A stretch of DNA of 64,000 nt from Aedes albopictus. Lineage: Eukaryota > Arthropoda > Insecta > Diptera > Culicidae. The notes under the pieces are model-generated. The model was not told the DNA's origin. It saw only the letters and a list, made by a program, of their open reading frames with translations, and searched no databases. Position numbers and translations under genes: made by a program. The stretch spans positions 274,517,694 through 274,581,693 of the forward strand of contig NC_085138.1 in NCBI RefSeq assembly GCF_035046485.1, read 5' to 3'. Positions 12,801 through 21,763 of the stretch are shown here, one piece after another (position 1 is the first letter of the stretch; every line of letters starts with the position of its first letter).

Positions 12801-12864
12801 ACTTATATATGGCCGGGGTTCTGCTAAACCGAACTGAGCATCAAAATAGTAGTTTACGCAACAA

Positions 12865-12967
12865 GGTGCAGAATGAAGATTTTTACAGCACGAGTTGTAC
12901 ACTTATCCAACGAGGCTTGCCGAGTTGGATAAGTACGACGAGTGCTGTAAAAATCGAGTTCTGCACC
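12865..12967. repeat. Hairpin-forming inverted repeat
   Basis: GATTTTTACAGCAC near 12878 pairs with GTGCTGTAAAAATC near 12942. Flanking GGTGCAGAA and TTCTGCACC extend the arms. The loop also folds (TCCAACGAGGC...GAGTTGGA). A second small palindrome with TAATGGTTCATTACG and TAATGAACCATTACAG follows at 13176-13230. This is probably a MITE remnant. Confidence 0.6.
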
Positions 12968-12969
12968 GA

Positions 12970-14504
12970 GATGCGTACAACGTTTTTTGCAATTTCATAA
13001 ATTACCACTTGAGGATAGTTTTTAACAAATCTTTTACATCAAACTGCACACTGATGTTCATAGCCATGTTTAAGAAAGTCTGATCACAGCAGGTTATACT
13101 GTGCAGCTGTCACAATTTTTCACACCTGCGTCCAGAAAGCATCAAGAAGTTGATCAAAACTGAAAACAGTGCCGTAATGGTTCATTACGCAACGCAAATC
13201 AGTGCTGTAATGAACCATTACAGCACTGATAATTTAGTGTGGGAAAGTAGGCCTTTTCCTGTCAGATTTGCGTGAGGTAAAACAGCCTATTACGATGAGA
13301 AATTGCAAAAAGATAATTTCGAGATAATTAAGCTTAAAGTTCAACCACTCACAAATAAACAACAGCGTAGATTATTTGAAACTTTTCCGCACACATGTAG
13401 AAACTTATTTTGATTATAAATTTGGAAGTCATTTTGGAACGCAAGAGCAAACTTTTCCGATAACTGGTTTTAGCGTGCTGTGCATTGCAAACTCCGCCAC
13501 AGTTTCTATGGGTAACCAGGGAATTGTTATCCAAACCTAATACAGCCTGGATTCGCTGGTTGGGTCACGACTGCGCCCCGATTAGCGAACCGTGTTCGTT
13601 TGTTGAGGCAACTGACAACTGATCAGAATGCTCTAGACACACGCAAGTGACGAGAAATACGTCACGAAACACTCACATACTTGCACAAACGTTCTGTATA
13701 TAGGAGCTGCGATGCAGCGGCGGTCAGACGTCAAACTCGTTTTGACATCGATTTTGACACTGACAGTGCTTTTTGGTTGGGTTTTGCCCCAACCAGTGAA
13801 CATTCAACCAACGAGACAGCCTATCTAACGAGCCCCCAACTAACGAATCGGCACTGTAAACAAGGACACTATTCTCTGCAGTGGATGACGATGTTCCAGC
13901 TCCAGGTAGTTTATGATGTTTTATTCTTGGTTTCATTTAATTAGTTTTAATAGGTTTTATTCCTTGTTGGGTATCCAAGTCACTGCGACCAGTTGATAGA
14001 TCTATTGTGGTTTTATTTTTTAGGATGCGAAATTGAGAGCTGGACCTCCAAATAATGAATAGTTCGGAATATTGGAATCGGGAGTGCTCCGAATGGCATG
14101 TCCCTTGCTTTCTTTACGTCAAAACAACGAAGATATTCGTTCTTAAGGTTAATATATAACGAAGCCACACTTCGAATTTTCAAAAGCTCTCTTCATATTA
14201 GTACTTTTTATGTTTAATTACAATTTGAATTGATCGAAAAAAAACGATAAAACTAGTTGCGAAAAGAAAACTTCCGTTGAAAGTCATATTGGTGACTATC
14301 TGTTGATGGAACCGTATGACGTCATCACCTTCCCCTTAAATTGTGTTTACATTTTGAGGCTCACTAACCAATCGTACGGGGACTTCCTCCTCACCTTTTC
14401 TAAACCACATTGGACAGAATGTGGATTGATAGAGACACACGTCATTTTTGACATCAGTTATCAGGTCGAGTATTTGAAAGTAGGTAATTCGTCAACACCG
14501 CGAA
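12970..14504. other. Non-coding stretch, no gene recognised
   Basis: Contains the small palindrome at 13176-13230 and otherwise unremarkable sequence. Frames up to 122 codons end randomly and show no domain. The boundary with the RTE-like remnant near 14.5 kb is approximate. Confidence 0.4.
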
Positions 14505-16136
14505 AATCGGGACAAAGACAAAGAGAAATTTTACAGCCACTGGATGCTGTTGTGGACAAGATTCCGGAAGGTGATATCAAGATCCTCATGCGGGCGACTT
14601 CAACACGAAGGTTGGTTCCGACAACTCGGACTACGAGCACGTCATGGGACACTATGGTATCGGAGAAATGAGCGAGAACGGAGAACTTTTTGCAGTTTTG
14701 TGACAACAATGACATGGTGATTGGGGAATCGTTCTTTCCCCATCAACCAGTGCACAAAGTGACATGGGTTTCTTGCGATAGCGTCACGGAAAATCAAATC
14801 GACACATCTGCATCAGCCGAAAATGAAGACGGAGCCTTCTAGGATCCAGCGACAGCAGCAGAAAATTGGGCGCCGGTTCAACACACGCCGACTGGAAGAC
14901 GCTGCAGTGAAAAGGTCCTTCGTCGAGGAGCTAGAGAACCGCGCTGCGGATATTCCGGAAGGAGGAAGCGTAGAAGATCAATGGAGCGCCATCCAGAACG
15001 CCTCCATCACCACCGGCGAGAATAATTTGGGTGAGCTACGCACCCGTAGAAAGCAGTGGATCACAGATACCTAAAAAAAGATAGAAGAGCGAAGGAACGC
15101 CATAGCATCGAAAGAGGCGTCTTAGTAAAGGTACCCAAGAAGGGTGAAGTTGTATGCGATAAATTGGCGGGGCATCATGTTACTGTGTATCGTTCTCAAA
15201 GTCCTCTGCAAAGTGATCCTAAACCGGATAGAGGAGAAGATTGGCGCAACGCTCCAACGGCAGCAAGCAGGATTCCGTGCCGGACGATCCTGTGTGGACC
15301 ATATTGTCACGCTCCGTATTATTCTGGAGCAAACTTGGGAGCAAATCAATGAATTCCAAGAGTCTCTCTACTTGGTGTTCATTGATTACGAAAAAGCTTT
15401 CGACCGTCTCATTCACGAAAACACGTGGGAAGCTTTTAAATGCAAGTGTCTTCCTGAGAAAATCATTGACCTCATTGAAGCACAGTTCAGGACATTTTCG
15501 TGCAGAGTTCTGCACAACGGTGTTTTGTCCGATCCCATCCAGGTCGTTGCTGGAGTGAGGCAAGGATGTATACTATCACCGCTACAGTTCCTTATCGTAA
15601 TGGACGAGATCCTGGTAGGTGCGATTGACCGTGATCCAAATCGTGGATTGCAGTGGCAACCCATTAACATGGAGCACCTAAATGCCTTCGAATTGGCTGA
15701 TGACGTTGCTCTCCTAGCTCAACGGCGTTCTGATATGCAGAGCAAGCTCGATGATCTTGCCAATCGCTCCTCAGCGACAGGTCTTACCATCAACGTTAAC
15801 AAGATCAACATGTGTAATGTAAACACGGTCAACCCTTCCAGCTTTACGATAGCTCAATGGAGAATGTTGAAAGCTTCCAATATCATCCAATCCAATAATG
15901 GAGGCCGATGGCGGCAACAATATCGGATCAAGAAGACGAGGGCTGCTTTGGCGAGTTTAAGAAATGTATAGAAAAACAACCAGATCAGTCGACGCACCAA
16001 ATCCGATTTTTTAAATCGAACGTGAAATCAGTGCTGCTATACGCCAGTGAAACCTGGTGTGTATCAATAGAGAACACGCAACGGCTGCAAGTCTTCATCA
16101 ATAGATGCCTGCGGTATATAATTCGTGCATAGTGGC
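14505..16136 (+). pseudogene. RTE-like LINE remnant, 5' part (endonuclease and RT)
   Basis: Translated pieces in shifting frames match the order of an RTE-type ORF2. An endonuclease segment comes first, with ENQID near 14790. It is followed by a linker with IPEGGSVEDQW, then reverse transcriptase with QQAGFRAGRSCVDH, FIDYEKAFDRL, GVRQGC and FELADDVA. The longest open piece is 15144-15971 (275 codons). The 5' end is missing, several frameshifts are visible, and sequence expected between the linker and the first RT motif is deleted near 15120. The catalytic FADD motif reads LADD. The reading continues at 21438 after a Gypsy insertion. The clade is inferred from motif style. Confidence 0.8.
16132..16136. 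repeat. Target site duplication GTGGC (left)
   Basis: The five bases directly before the 5' LTR are repeated at 21433-21437 after the 3' LTR. Joining across one copy restores the LINE reading, which confirms the insertion point. Confidence 0.92.
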
Positions 16137-16303
16137 TGTTGCACCCTGTGCATTTGTTTCAGTGTAAGCCATAGCAGAAACGATAACAAAAACAATTGAG
16201 CCCGCGGTGCGACCGTGTTTCGAGTACGTGTTCAAATAAAGGCTGTTTTAAGTACAATCGTTTTGCTACACAACTAATATTAGTCCGAAACCAGATCTCA
16301 ACA
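16137..16303 (+). repeat. 5' LTR (167 bp)
   Basis: Starts TGTTGCACCC and ends in CAACA, matching the 3' LTR over its full length. AATAAAGG within it (near 16236) could serve as the polyadenylation signal. By eye it differs from the 3' copy at only two places: AACGATAACAAA here against AAAGATAACGAA. This indicates a fairly recent insertion. Confidence 0.92.
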
Positions 16304-16325
16304 GTCGCTGACGAGGACGGAATAG
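16304..16325 (+). promoter_or_regulatory. Putative primer-binding site region
   Basis: The sequence after the 5' LTR is GTCGCTGACGAGGACGG. It shares GACGAGG with the TGGCGACGAGG primer site expected for tRNA-Ser (GCU type) in many Gypsy elements. The first bases do not match, so either the site is mutated or a different tRNA is used. Confidence 0.45.
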
Positions 16326-16489
16326 GAATACCAGGAGAAATCGACTTTTTTTTTGCGATTAACCACTTTTCTTCTCCGGCACCAGTTTGAGGTTAATCCC
16401 GAGTACCTGCAGCGTTGAGGTAAGTTTGGTTTGTTTTGGTTTCAAAGGTTCGAGCTCTGCCATAAAAAATAGCTTAACTGATGATGTGT

Positions 16490-16640
16490 ATGGCTTAGAT
16501 GCCGATGGCTTAAATGCCGGAAAACAGTGGCTTAGATGCCGATGGCTTAAATGCCGGAAAACAGTGGCTTAGATGCCGTTGGCTTGAATGCCGGAAAACA
16601 GTGGCTCGAATGCCGGAGAACAGAGGCTTAAATGCCGGAT
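16490..16640 (+). repeat. 37-bp tandem repeat in the Gypsy leader
   Basis: About three full and one partial copies of a unit reading GGCTTAGATGCCGATGGCTT then AAATGCCGGAAAACAGT. Each unit contains two GGCTTxxATGCCG half-repeats. It lies between the 5' LTR and the gag start and adds several upstream ATG codons. Confidence 0.85.
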
Positions 16641-16752
16641 CTGTAAAACATAATTCAGTTGAGATATTTCTTAAGGTAGGCCTCGAAAGCCTGGACCGAT
16701 GAATGTTATGTAAACCTTAATGTAAACGTTATGATATGATTTGATTAGGACC

Positions 16753-17580
16753 ATGGACAAATGGGACATCCTGCCGTTTCTGTTTAAATCGCTACCCCAG
16801 AACGAAATTAGGGGTCAATGGACAAAATGGAAGCGAAATTTTGAGTACATCGTAGCTGCAAGTGAAGTGACGAACAAGACAAAGTTGAAATTCTTTCTCC
16901 TGGCCAAAGCGGGCCCTGACGTTCAGGAAATCTTCCAAACGATTCCTGGAGCGGATGTTGTTGAAGATGCGGAGAAAACTGTGGATCCGTTCTCTGTTGC
17001 GCTAACTAAACTGGATGAGTACTTCGCTCCAAAACATCATGAGTCGATGGAGAGACATATTTTTTGGACGCTAAAGCCGGAAAGCGGAGAAAACTTGGAA
17101 AAATTCATGCTGAGAGCACGAGAACAGGCGTACAAGTGCAATTTTGGTACGTCCCAGCAAGAAAGTCGTGATATTTGCGTGATAGACAAAATCACACTTT
17201 TGGCGCCACCAGATCTGAAGGAGAAGCTACTGCAGCGAGACCAACCAACCCTGGATGATGTATTCAAAATTGTGGCGTCCCACCAGTCCGTCAAGTACCA
17301 AGCGAGTCAGATGGTGGCTGGTCCTTCGGGGTTGTCCCAATCAGTAGCCGCAGGTGATGTCAACCGTATGTATGCATCGTCGTCGAATCGCTTCTCTACA
17401 GAGTGCTCCCGATGCGGCAGGAAAGGACATTTGGGTCACAATCCGGTATGTCCCGCTCGCGACAAGCAATGTAATCTTTGCAAGCGAGATGGCCATTTCG
17501 CCAGAAAATGTAAGACACCCAATACAAAGAGTCTTGCGCATGGTTCGGTAGGTATTGTTTTGTTAATGTCTTGGTCGTGA
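16753..17580 (+). CDS. Gypsy gag polyprotein (capsid and nucleocapsid)
   Basis: The first good start is ATG at 16753; a longer frame from a non-ATG codon at 16741 is less likely. The 275-codon frame has a retrotransposon-capsid-like N-terminal region. Two zinc knuckles follow near residues 216-255: CSRCGRKGHLGHNPVC is an atypical CX2CX4HX5C form, and CNLCKRDGHFARKC is a canonical CCHC. Gag packages element RNA into cytoplasmic particles. The frame stops shortly after the knuckles. A GT-AG gap at 17548-17607 would, if spliced, lengthen it by about 24 codons before another stop at 17680-17682. Confidence 0.85.
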   Translation: MDKWDILPFLFKSLPQNEIRGQWTKWKRNFEYIVAASEVTNKTKLKFFLLAKAGPDVQEIFQTIPGADVVEDAEKTVDPFSVALTKLDEYFAPKHHESMERHIFWTLKPESGENLEKFMLRAREQAYKCNFGTSQQESRDICVIDKITLLAPPDLKEKLLQRDQPTLDDVFKIVASHQSVKYQASQMVAGPSGLSQSVAAGDVNRMYASSSNRFSTECSRCGRKGHLGHNPVCPARDKQCNLCKRDGHFARKCKTPNTKSLAHGSVGIVLLMSWS

Positions 17581-17607
17581 ATGAAAATCGTTATTGTTTT
17601 GAATTAG
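17548..17607 (+). other. Candidate intron 1 in the Gypsy element (60 bp)
   Basis: Begins GTAGGT and ends GTTTTGAATTAG. Removing it keeps the gag frame in phase and avoids the stop at 17578-17580. The size is typical of small insect introns. Splicing is not shown, and an ancestral small insertion is the alternative. Confidence 0.45.
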
Positions 17608-17970
17608 CCGATGCAGCTCAAACCACCAGTTCGCGAAGTTCGTTCTTTGAAACAAGTTTCGCCACAGAGAACAGACATTTAAGCTCGAACAAAAATACGT
17701 CGAAATCGTGTGTAAAGGATTTGAGTGTACCTCAACGCCACCAACGGGGACTGCCCCACTTATAAAGTCGATTTGACCCCACGATGGCAGTGTTCATCGT
17801 CAAAATACACTAGCCCACAAAGCGACACGAGCGTCAAACGGCCAAAAACGGCGAGCACTGGAAACAAATTTGACAACACAACAATGTAAGTGATGGGACG
17901 CTAGCGCCGCGCAACGGGGTCATAACCACATACTCTGAAATGACCGTTACAAAGTTTTACACAAGGCAGA
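17608..17970 (+). other. Gag-pol linker without a continuous frame
   Basis: A short in-phase coding tail runs to a stop at 17680. About 290 bases follow with no frame that joins gag to protease. GTCTGTTCTCTGTGG at 17985-17999 recurs in inverted form near 17662-17676, so an insertion or foldback may have altered the linker. A strong 5' splice-like word, GTAAGT, occurs at 17886-17891. Confidence 0.4.
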
Positions 17971-18457
17971 AAACGAAGATAGACGTCTGTTCTCTGTGGT
18001 TTCGCAGCGTATTCGGGCGATACCTGTAGAAGAGAACGAATCCAAACCGAAAGCGGAAATGCAGAGCTTCATATTTGCTATCGGAGACGGTGACGAATTC
18101 ATTTGGTTGAAAGTTGGTGGAGTGATGATGCAGGCTCTTATCGATTCGGGGTGTAACAAAAACATCATCGACGATGGCACGTGGGACCGAATGAAATCCC
18201 AAGGTGTTGTCATTCGTAATGCGACAACGGAAGTGGACCACAAATTCCGAGGATACGGAAAAGATTGTAAGCCGATGGATGTAGTGGGTATGTTTGATGC
18301 TACGGTTGAAATTGTCAGCGACGATCAACAGGCTAATGAGGAAGCACGATTCTACGTTATCAAAGACGGAAACCAGCCTCTACTGGGTAAAGAAACGGCT
18401 CGACAACTGAACGTTTTGCGACTGGGACTCCCGGAGCCAAATGATGGAGTGTACCAG
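17971..18457 (+). CDS. Gypsy protease region of pol (exon-like block)
   Basis: The open block encodes an aspartic protease with the active-site triad in ALIDSGCNKNII near 18140, and the family-typical LLGKETARQL segment near 18381. The protease would cut the gag-pol polyprotein during particle maturation. The frame ends at 18463, just after a GT at 18458. Skipping 18458-18527 joins it in phase to the RT frame. The 5' boundary of this block is unclear because the linker has no continuous frame. Confidence 0.75.
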
Positions 18458-18527
18458 GTATGAGTAATACTTAAGTTGGAAATATTTTTTTTTTTAATTT
18501 GTATACTGATTTCATGTTACTGTAAAG
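18458..18527 (+). other. Candidate intron 2 in the Gypsy element (70 bp)
   Basis: Begins GTATGAGT and ends ACTGTAAAG. It has a TACTGAT branch-like word near 18502 and a T-rich run near 18487. Both flanks are at phase 0, so removal fuses protease to RT without a shift. Unspliced, the frame stops at 18461-18463. This is better supported than candidate intron 1. Confidence 0.6.
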
Positions 18528-21254
18528 ATCGGAAGTATCACTCCGTTTCCTAAAATGAAGGGGATTAAACTTCGCATTCCAATTGACAAATCCGTTACCC
18601 CGGTAGCTCAACATGCCAGACGACCGCCGATCGCTTTGCTAGGACGTATCGAAGAAAAACTAGAGCAACTCGAAGCAGCAGACATAATTGAGAAAGTAAG
18701 CCAGTATAGTGATTGGTTGTCTCCGTTTTTCGTTCTAGTGAAGGACAACGGGGACCTGAGAATTTGTGTAGACATGAGGATGGCAAATAGGGCTATCAGA
18801 CGGGAATATCATTTCATGCCAACAATTGACGACTTTCTGCCACGAATGAAATCTGCGAAATTCTTTTCCAGATTAGATGTAAAAGAAGCATTCCATCAAA
18901 TTGAACTAGATGAGTCATCGCGTTCAATTACCACGTTCATCACTCATCGTGGTACCTACAGATATAAACGTCTGATGTTCGGGGTCTCTTGTGCCCCCGA
19001 AATGTTTCAGAAGATTATGGAACAATTGCTAGCGGAGTGTGAGAACTGCATTAGCTTTATCGACGATATAATCGTATTCGGGGCCGACGAAGCAGAGCAT
19101 GATCGATGTCTGCACAAAGTACTTGAAGTTCTAAAGAGCCGCAATGTTTTACTTAACATGAAGAAGTGTTTGTTCAAGGTCACTGAGCTTGATTTCTTGG
19201 GCCATCACTTGTCTGGAGATGGGATAAAGCCCGCGGAAAGTAAAGTTGAAGCTCTCAAAGCTTTCCGAACTCCGAAAGACGTTGAAGAACTCAGGAGTTT
19301 TTTGGGATTGGCCAACTATGTCGGGAAATTTCTGCCAGATTTAGGAACAATAGCTTCTCCCCTACGTTTGCTAACGCATAATGGAGTGCCTTTTGAATGG
19401 ACCGACATACACGAGAAAGCATTTCAAACATTGAAAGACATGATCAGCGATGTCAAGCAGCTAAAGTTTTTCGATACGAAGATGCGAACAAGAGTTGTGG
19501 CAGATGCTTCACCGGTTGCACTTGGTGCAGTACTTTTACAGTTTGCACATGACCGTTACGACATGGATCCTCGCATTATCTGCTACGCCAGCAGAAGTTT
19601 ATCACCCACGGAGCAACGGTACTGCCAGACGGAAAAAGAAGCTCTGGCATTGGTATGGGCAGTTGAACGCTTCGCTGTGTATCTGGTAGGACGACGATTC
19701 GAACTTGAAACTGACCACAAGCCGCTTGAAGCAATATTTGCTCCAACTTCAAGGCCATGTTCTCGCATAGAAAGATGGGTCCTACGGCTACAGTCGTTCA
19801 CCTATGATGTCAAGTATCGGAAGGGATCCGCAAATATCGCAGATTCCTTTTCTAGATTAACCAACCACCATCTGGCGGATAAAGCTTGTTCTGAAGACGA
19901 CGAAACCTTCCTTATACTCGCTATCCTGGAATCAACTGCAATTGACATTGGTGAGGTAGAAAGTTCTACAGTTAATGATCGGGAACTGATGCTGGTCAGA
20001 GAAGCTCTTCGTAGTGGAATCTGGAAGGACGTTGAGATAAAACCGTACGAAGCGTTTCAAAATCAGCTTGGAATAGTAGGAGAACTAGTTGTGAGGGGGA
20101 ACAAAATGGTGATTCCGATAAGTTTGCGCAAACGATTTCTACAACTAGGACACGAAGGACATCCTGGAGAATCAGCGATGAAAAGGAGACTTCGGGACAG
20201 AGTATGGTGGCCAGGAATGGACAAGGAAATAGCCAGGTTCGTGGCAATTTGTGAAGGCTGTCGGTTAGTAGGCTTGCCCCAAAAGCCCGAGCCAATGCAC
20301 AGTCGACCATTGCCATCAGAAGCTTGGACAGACGTGGCCATTGACTTTCTAGGTCCATTACCGAGTGGTGAATACCTGTTGGTCATTTACTACAGTCGCT
20401 ACAAGGAAGTGGAAATAATGCGACAAATAACAGCAAACGGAACAGTTGACAGACTTCGACGAATTTTCCAGCGCTTAGGTTTCCCTCGCACTATTACACT
20501 CGACAATGCAAGACAGTTCTTAAGCTCCGATTTTGGAGATTTCTGTAAAGAAAGTGGCATTTTTCTTAACTTCACGGTACCATATTGGCCGCAACAAAAT
20601 GGGGAAGTAGAGAGGCAAAATCGATCTTTGCTGAAACGCTTGCAAATAAGTTGTGCGCTCAAGAGAGACTGGAAGCGAGATTTGGAAGAATATCTCATGA
20701 TGGACTACTCTACTCCCCATTCTGTGACGGGTAAAACCCCTTCAGAACTTTTTATGGGTCGAACAATCCGTACCAAGATACCATCATTGAAGGACATTGA
20801 GTCGATACCAACGAGCGAGGACTTCAGAGACAAAGATTGTTCCTCCAAGTACAAAACATGCAAACGAGAAAATGCCAACAGGAATGCTACAGAGTCAGGA
20901 ATCAAAGAAGGAGATAAAGTTCTGATGCAGAATTTGTTGCCGGGAAATAAGCTGTCCACAACATACAATCCTACGCAATACGAGGTAGTAAAGAAAGCTG
21001 GATCCAGAGTGACCATTCAAGATGAGGAGTCTGGCAAAATCTATGATCGTAGTTCAGCTCATTTGAAGAAGATATCTGAGTCAACAGAGGCGTCAACAAT
21101 GTCTACCGAAATTGATTCTCTTCCACAGGTAACTGATCAAGGAACTACGTCAACGGCCCCACTTCGAGATGAGGAACCTCGGCCAAAACGTTCCTGCCGA
21201 CGTCCAGCCCGACTTGAAGATTATGTGGTTGACGATGACCCTTCAGATCTTTGA
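18528..21254 (+). CDS. Gypsy pol: reverse transcriptase, RNase H, integrase
   Basis: Open from 18528; the first ATG is 18555, giving an 899-codon frame. RT occupies about residues 45-215, with FIDD as the catalytic box near 168-171. RNase H follows, with VVADASPVALGAVL near 315 and ETDHKPLEAIF near 390. Integrase has an HHCC finger (HEGHPGESAMKRRL to CEGC, near 533-573), then catalytic residues in AIDFLGP, LDNARQF and GEVERQN. The last two acids are spaced as DD35E. A GPY-like tail follows. There is no chromodomain and no frameshift. The frame ends two bases before the start of the polypurine tract. The intact state suggests recent activity. Confidence 0.9.
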   Translation: MGSITPFPKMKGIKLRIPIDKSVTPVAQHARRPPIALLGRIEEKLEQLEAADIIEKVSQYSDWLSPFFVLVKDNGDLRICVDMRMANRAIRREYHFMPTIDDFLPRMKSAKFFSRLDVKEAFHQIELDESSRSITTFITHRGTYRYKRLMFGVSCAPEMFQKIMEQLLAECENCISFIDDIIVFGADEAEHDRCLHKVLEVLKSRNVLLNMKKCLFKVTELDFLGHHLSGDGIKPAESKVEALKAFRTPKDVEELRSFLGLANYVGKFLPDLGTIASPLRLLTHNGVPFEWTDIHEKAFQTLKDMISDVKQLKFFDTKMRTRVVADASPVALGAVLLQFAHDRYDMDPRIICYASRSLSPTEQRYCQTEKEALALVWAVERFAVYLVGRRFELETDHKPLEAIFAPTSRPCSRIERWVLRLQSFTYDVKYRKGSANIADSFSRLTNHHLADKACSEDDETFLILAILESTAIDIGEVESSTVNDRELMLVREALRSGIWKDVEIKPYEAFQNQLGIVGELVVRGNKMVIPISLRKRFLQLGHEGHPGESAMKRRLRDRVWWPGMDKEIARFVAICEGCRLVGLPQKPEPMHSRPLPSEAWTDVAIDFLGPLPSGEYLLVIYYSRYKEVEIMRQITANGTVDRLRRIFQRLGFPRTITLDNARQFLSSDFGDFCKESGIFLNFTVPYWPQQNGEVERQNRSLLKRLQISCALKRDWKRDLEEYLMMDYSTPHSVTGKTPSELFMGRTIRTKIPSLKDIESIPTSEDFRDKDCSSKYKTCKRENANRNATESGIKEGDKVLMQNLLPGNKLSTTYNPTQYEVVKKAGSRVTIQDEESGKIYDRSSAHLKKISESTEASTMSTEIDSLPQVTDQGTTSTAPLRDEEPRPKRSCRRPARLEDYVVDDDPSDL

Positions 21255-21265
21255 AAGAAAGGAGA
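21253..21265 (+). promoter_or_regulatory. Polypurine tract
   Basis: GAAAGAAAGGAGA directly precedes the 3' LTR, in the expected place for the plus-strand primer. It overlaps the last two bases of the pol stop codon. Confidence 0.9.
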
Positions 21266-21432
21266 TGTTGCACCCTGTGCATTTGTTTCAGTGTAAGCCA
21301 TAGCAGAAAAGATAACGAAAACAATTGAGCCCGCGGTGCGACCGTGTTTCGAGTACGTGTTCAAATAAAGGCTGTTTTAAGTACAATCGTTTTGCTACAC
21401 AACTAATATTAGTCCGAAACCAGATCTCAACA
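21266..21432 (+). repeat. 3' LTR (167 bp)
   Basis: Full-length match to 16137-16303, with TGTTG start and CAACA end, followed by the GTGGC duplication at 21433-21437. Confidence 0.92.
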
Positions 21433-21715
21433 GTGGCCTCACAATTGGATCTCCGAAGTGGAGATCCATCGTCGATGTCATCAAAAGTCGATAGCGACAG
21501 AAATTCGGGAGCGAAAGTGAAGGTGGGTTGGCCACACTCTACGCAGGGGCGAGCACGAAATCTGCAAACAAGCGTTAGACTGGAACCCAGCAGGACATCG
21601 CAGCAGTGGCAGACCCAGAGGCTCATGGCGACGCAGCTTCAACAACGAAATCAAGCAATCTTTCAATTCGGCCCTCTGCACCACCTTGACTGCCCAGGGC
21701 TGATAATAGGTAAGT
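21433..21715 (+). pseudogene. RTE-like LINE remnant, 3' part
   Basis: From 21438 the LINE reading resumes. A WPHNWIS-like stretch is followed by RWVGHTLRRG and LDWNPAGHRSSGRPRGSW, the usual C-terminal region of RTE-like ORF2 proteins. Stops occur at the insertion junction (TAG where TGG is expected) and after RERK. The 3' end probably lies near GATAATAGGTAAGTG at 21700-21715. It belongs with 14505-16136. Confidence 0.85.
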
Positions 21716-21763
21716 GGGTGTAAAGATTTTGTTCAATTTCTGTGATTGTTTGATAAAAAAAAA

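Larger units (their letters stand above)
16137..21432 (+). mobile_element. Complete Gypsy (mag/K02A2.6-like) LTR retrotransposon
   Basis: A 5,296-bp element with near-identical 167-bp LTRs, a polypurine tract and a 5-bp TSD. Internally it carries a 37-bp tandem repeat leader, gag with two zinc knuckles, protease, reverse transcriptase, RNase H and integrase. No env-like frame follows the integrase: the pol stop codon lies two bases before the start of the polypurine tract. It sits in sense orientation inside an RTE-like LINE remnant. The pol order PR-RT-RH-IN is that of Ty3/Gypsy. The mag/K02A2.6 relationship is by protein style only. Confidence 0.92.

Noticed and set aside
21241..21265. An env-like gene in the Gypsy element
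   Set aside because: The pol stop at 21252-21254 overlaps the start of the polypurine tract, leaving no room for another ORF.
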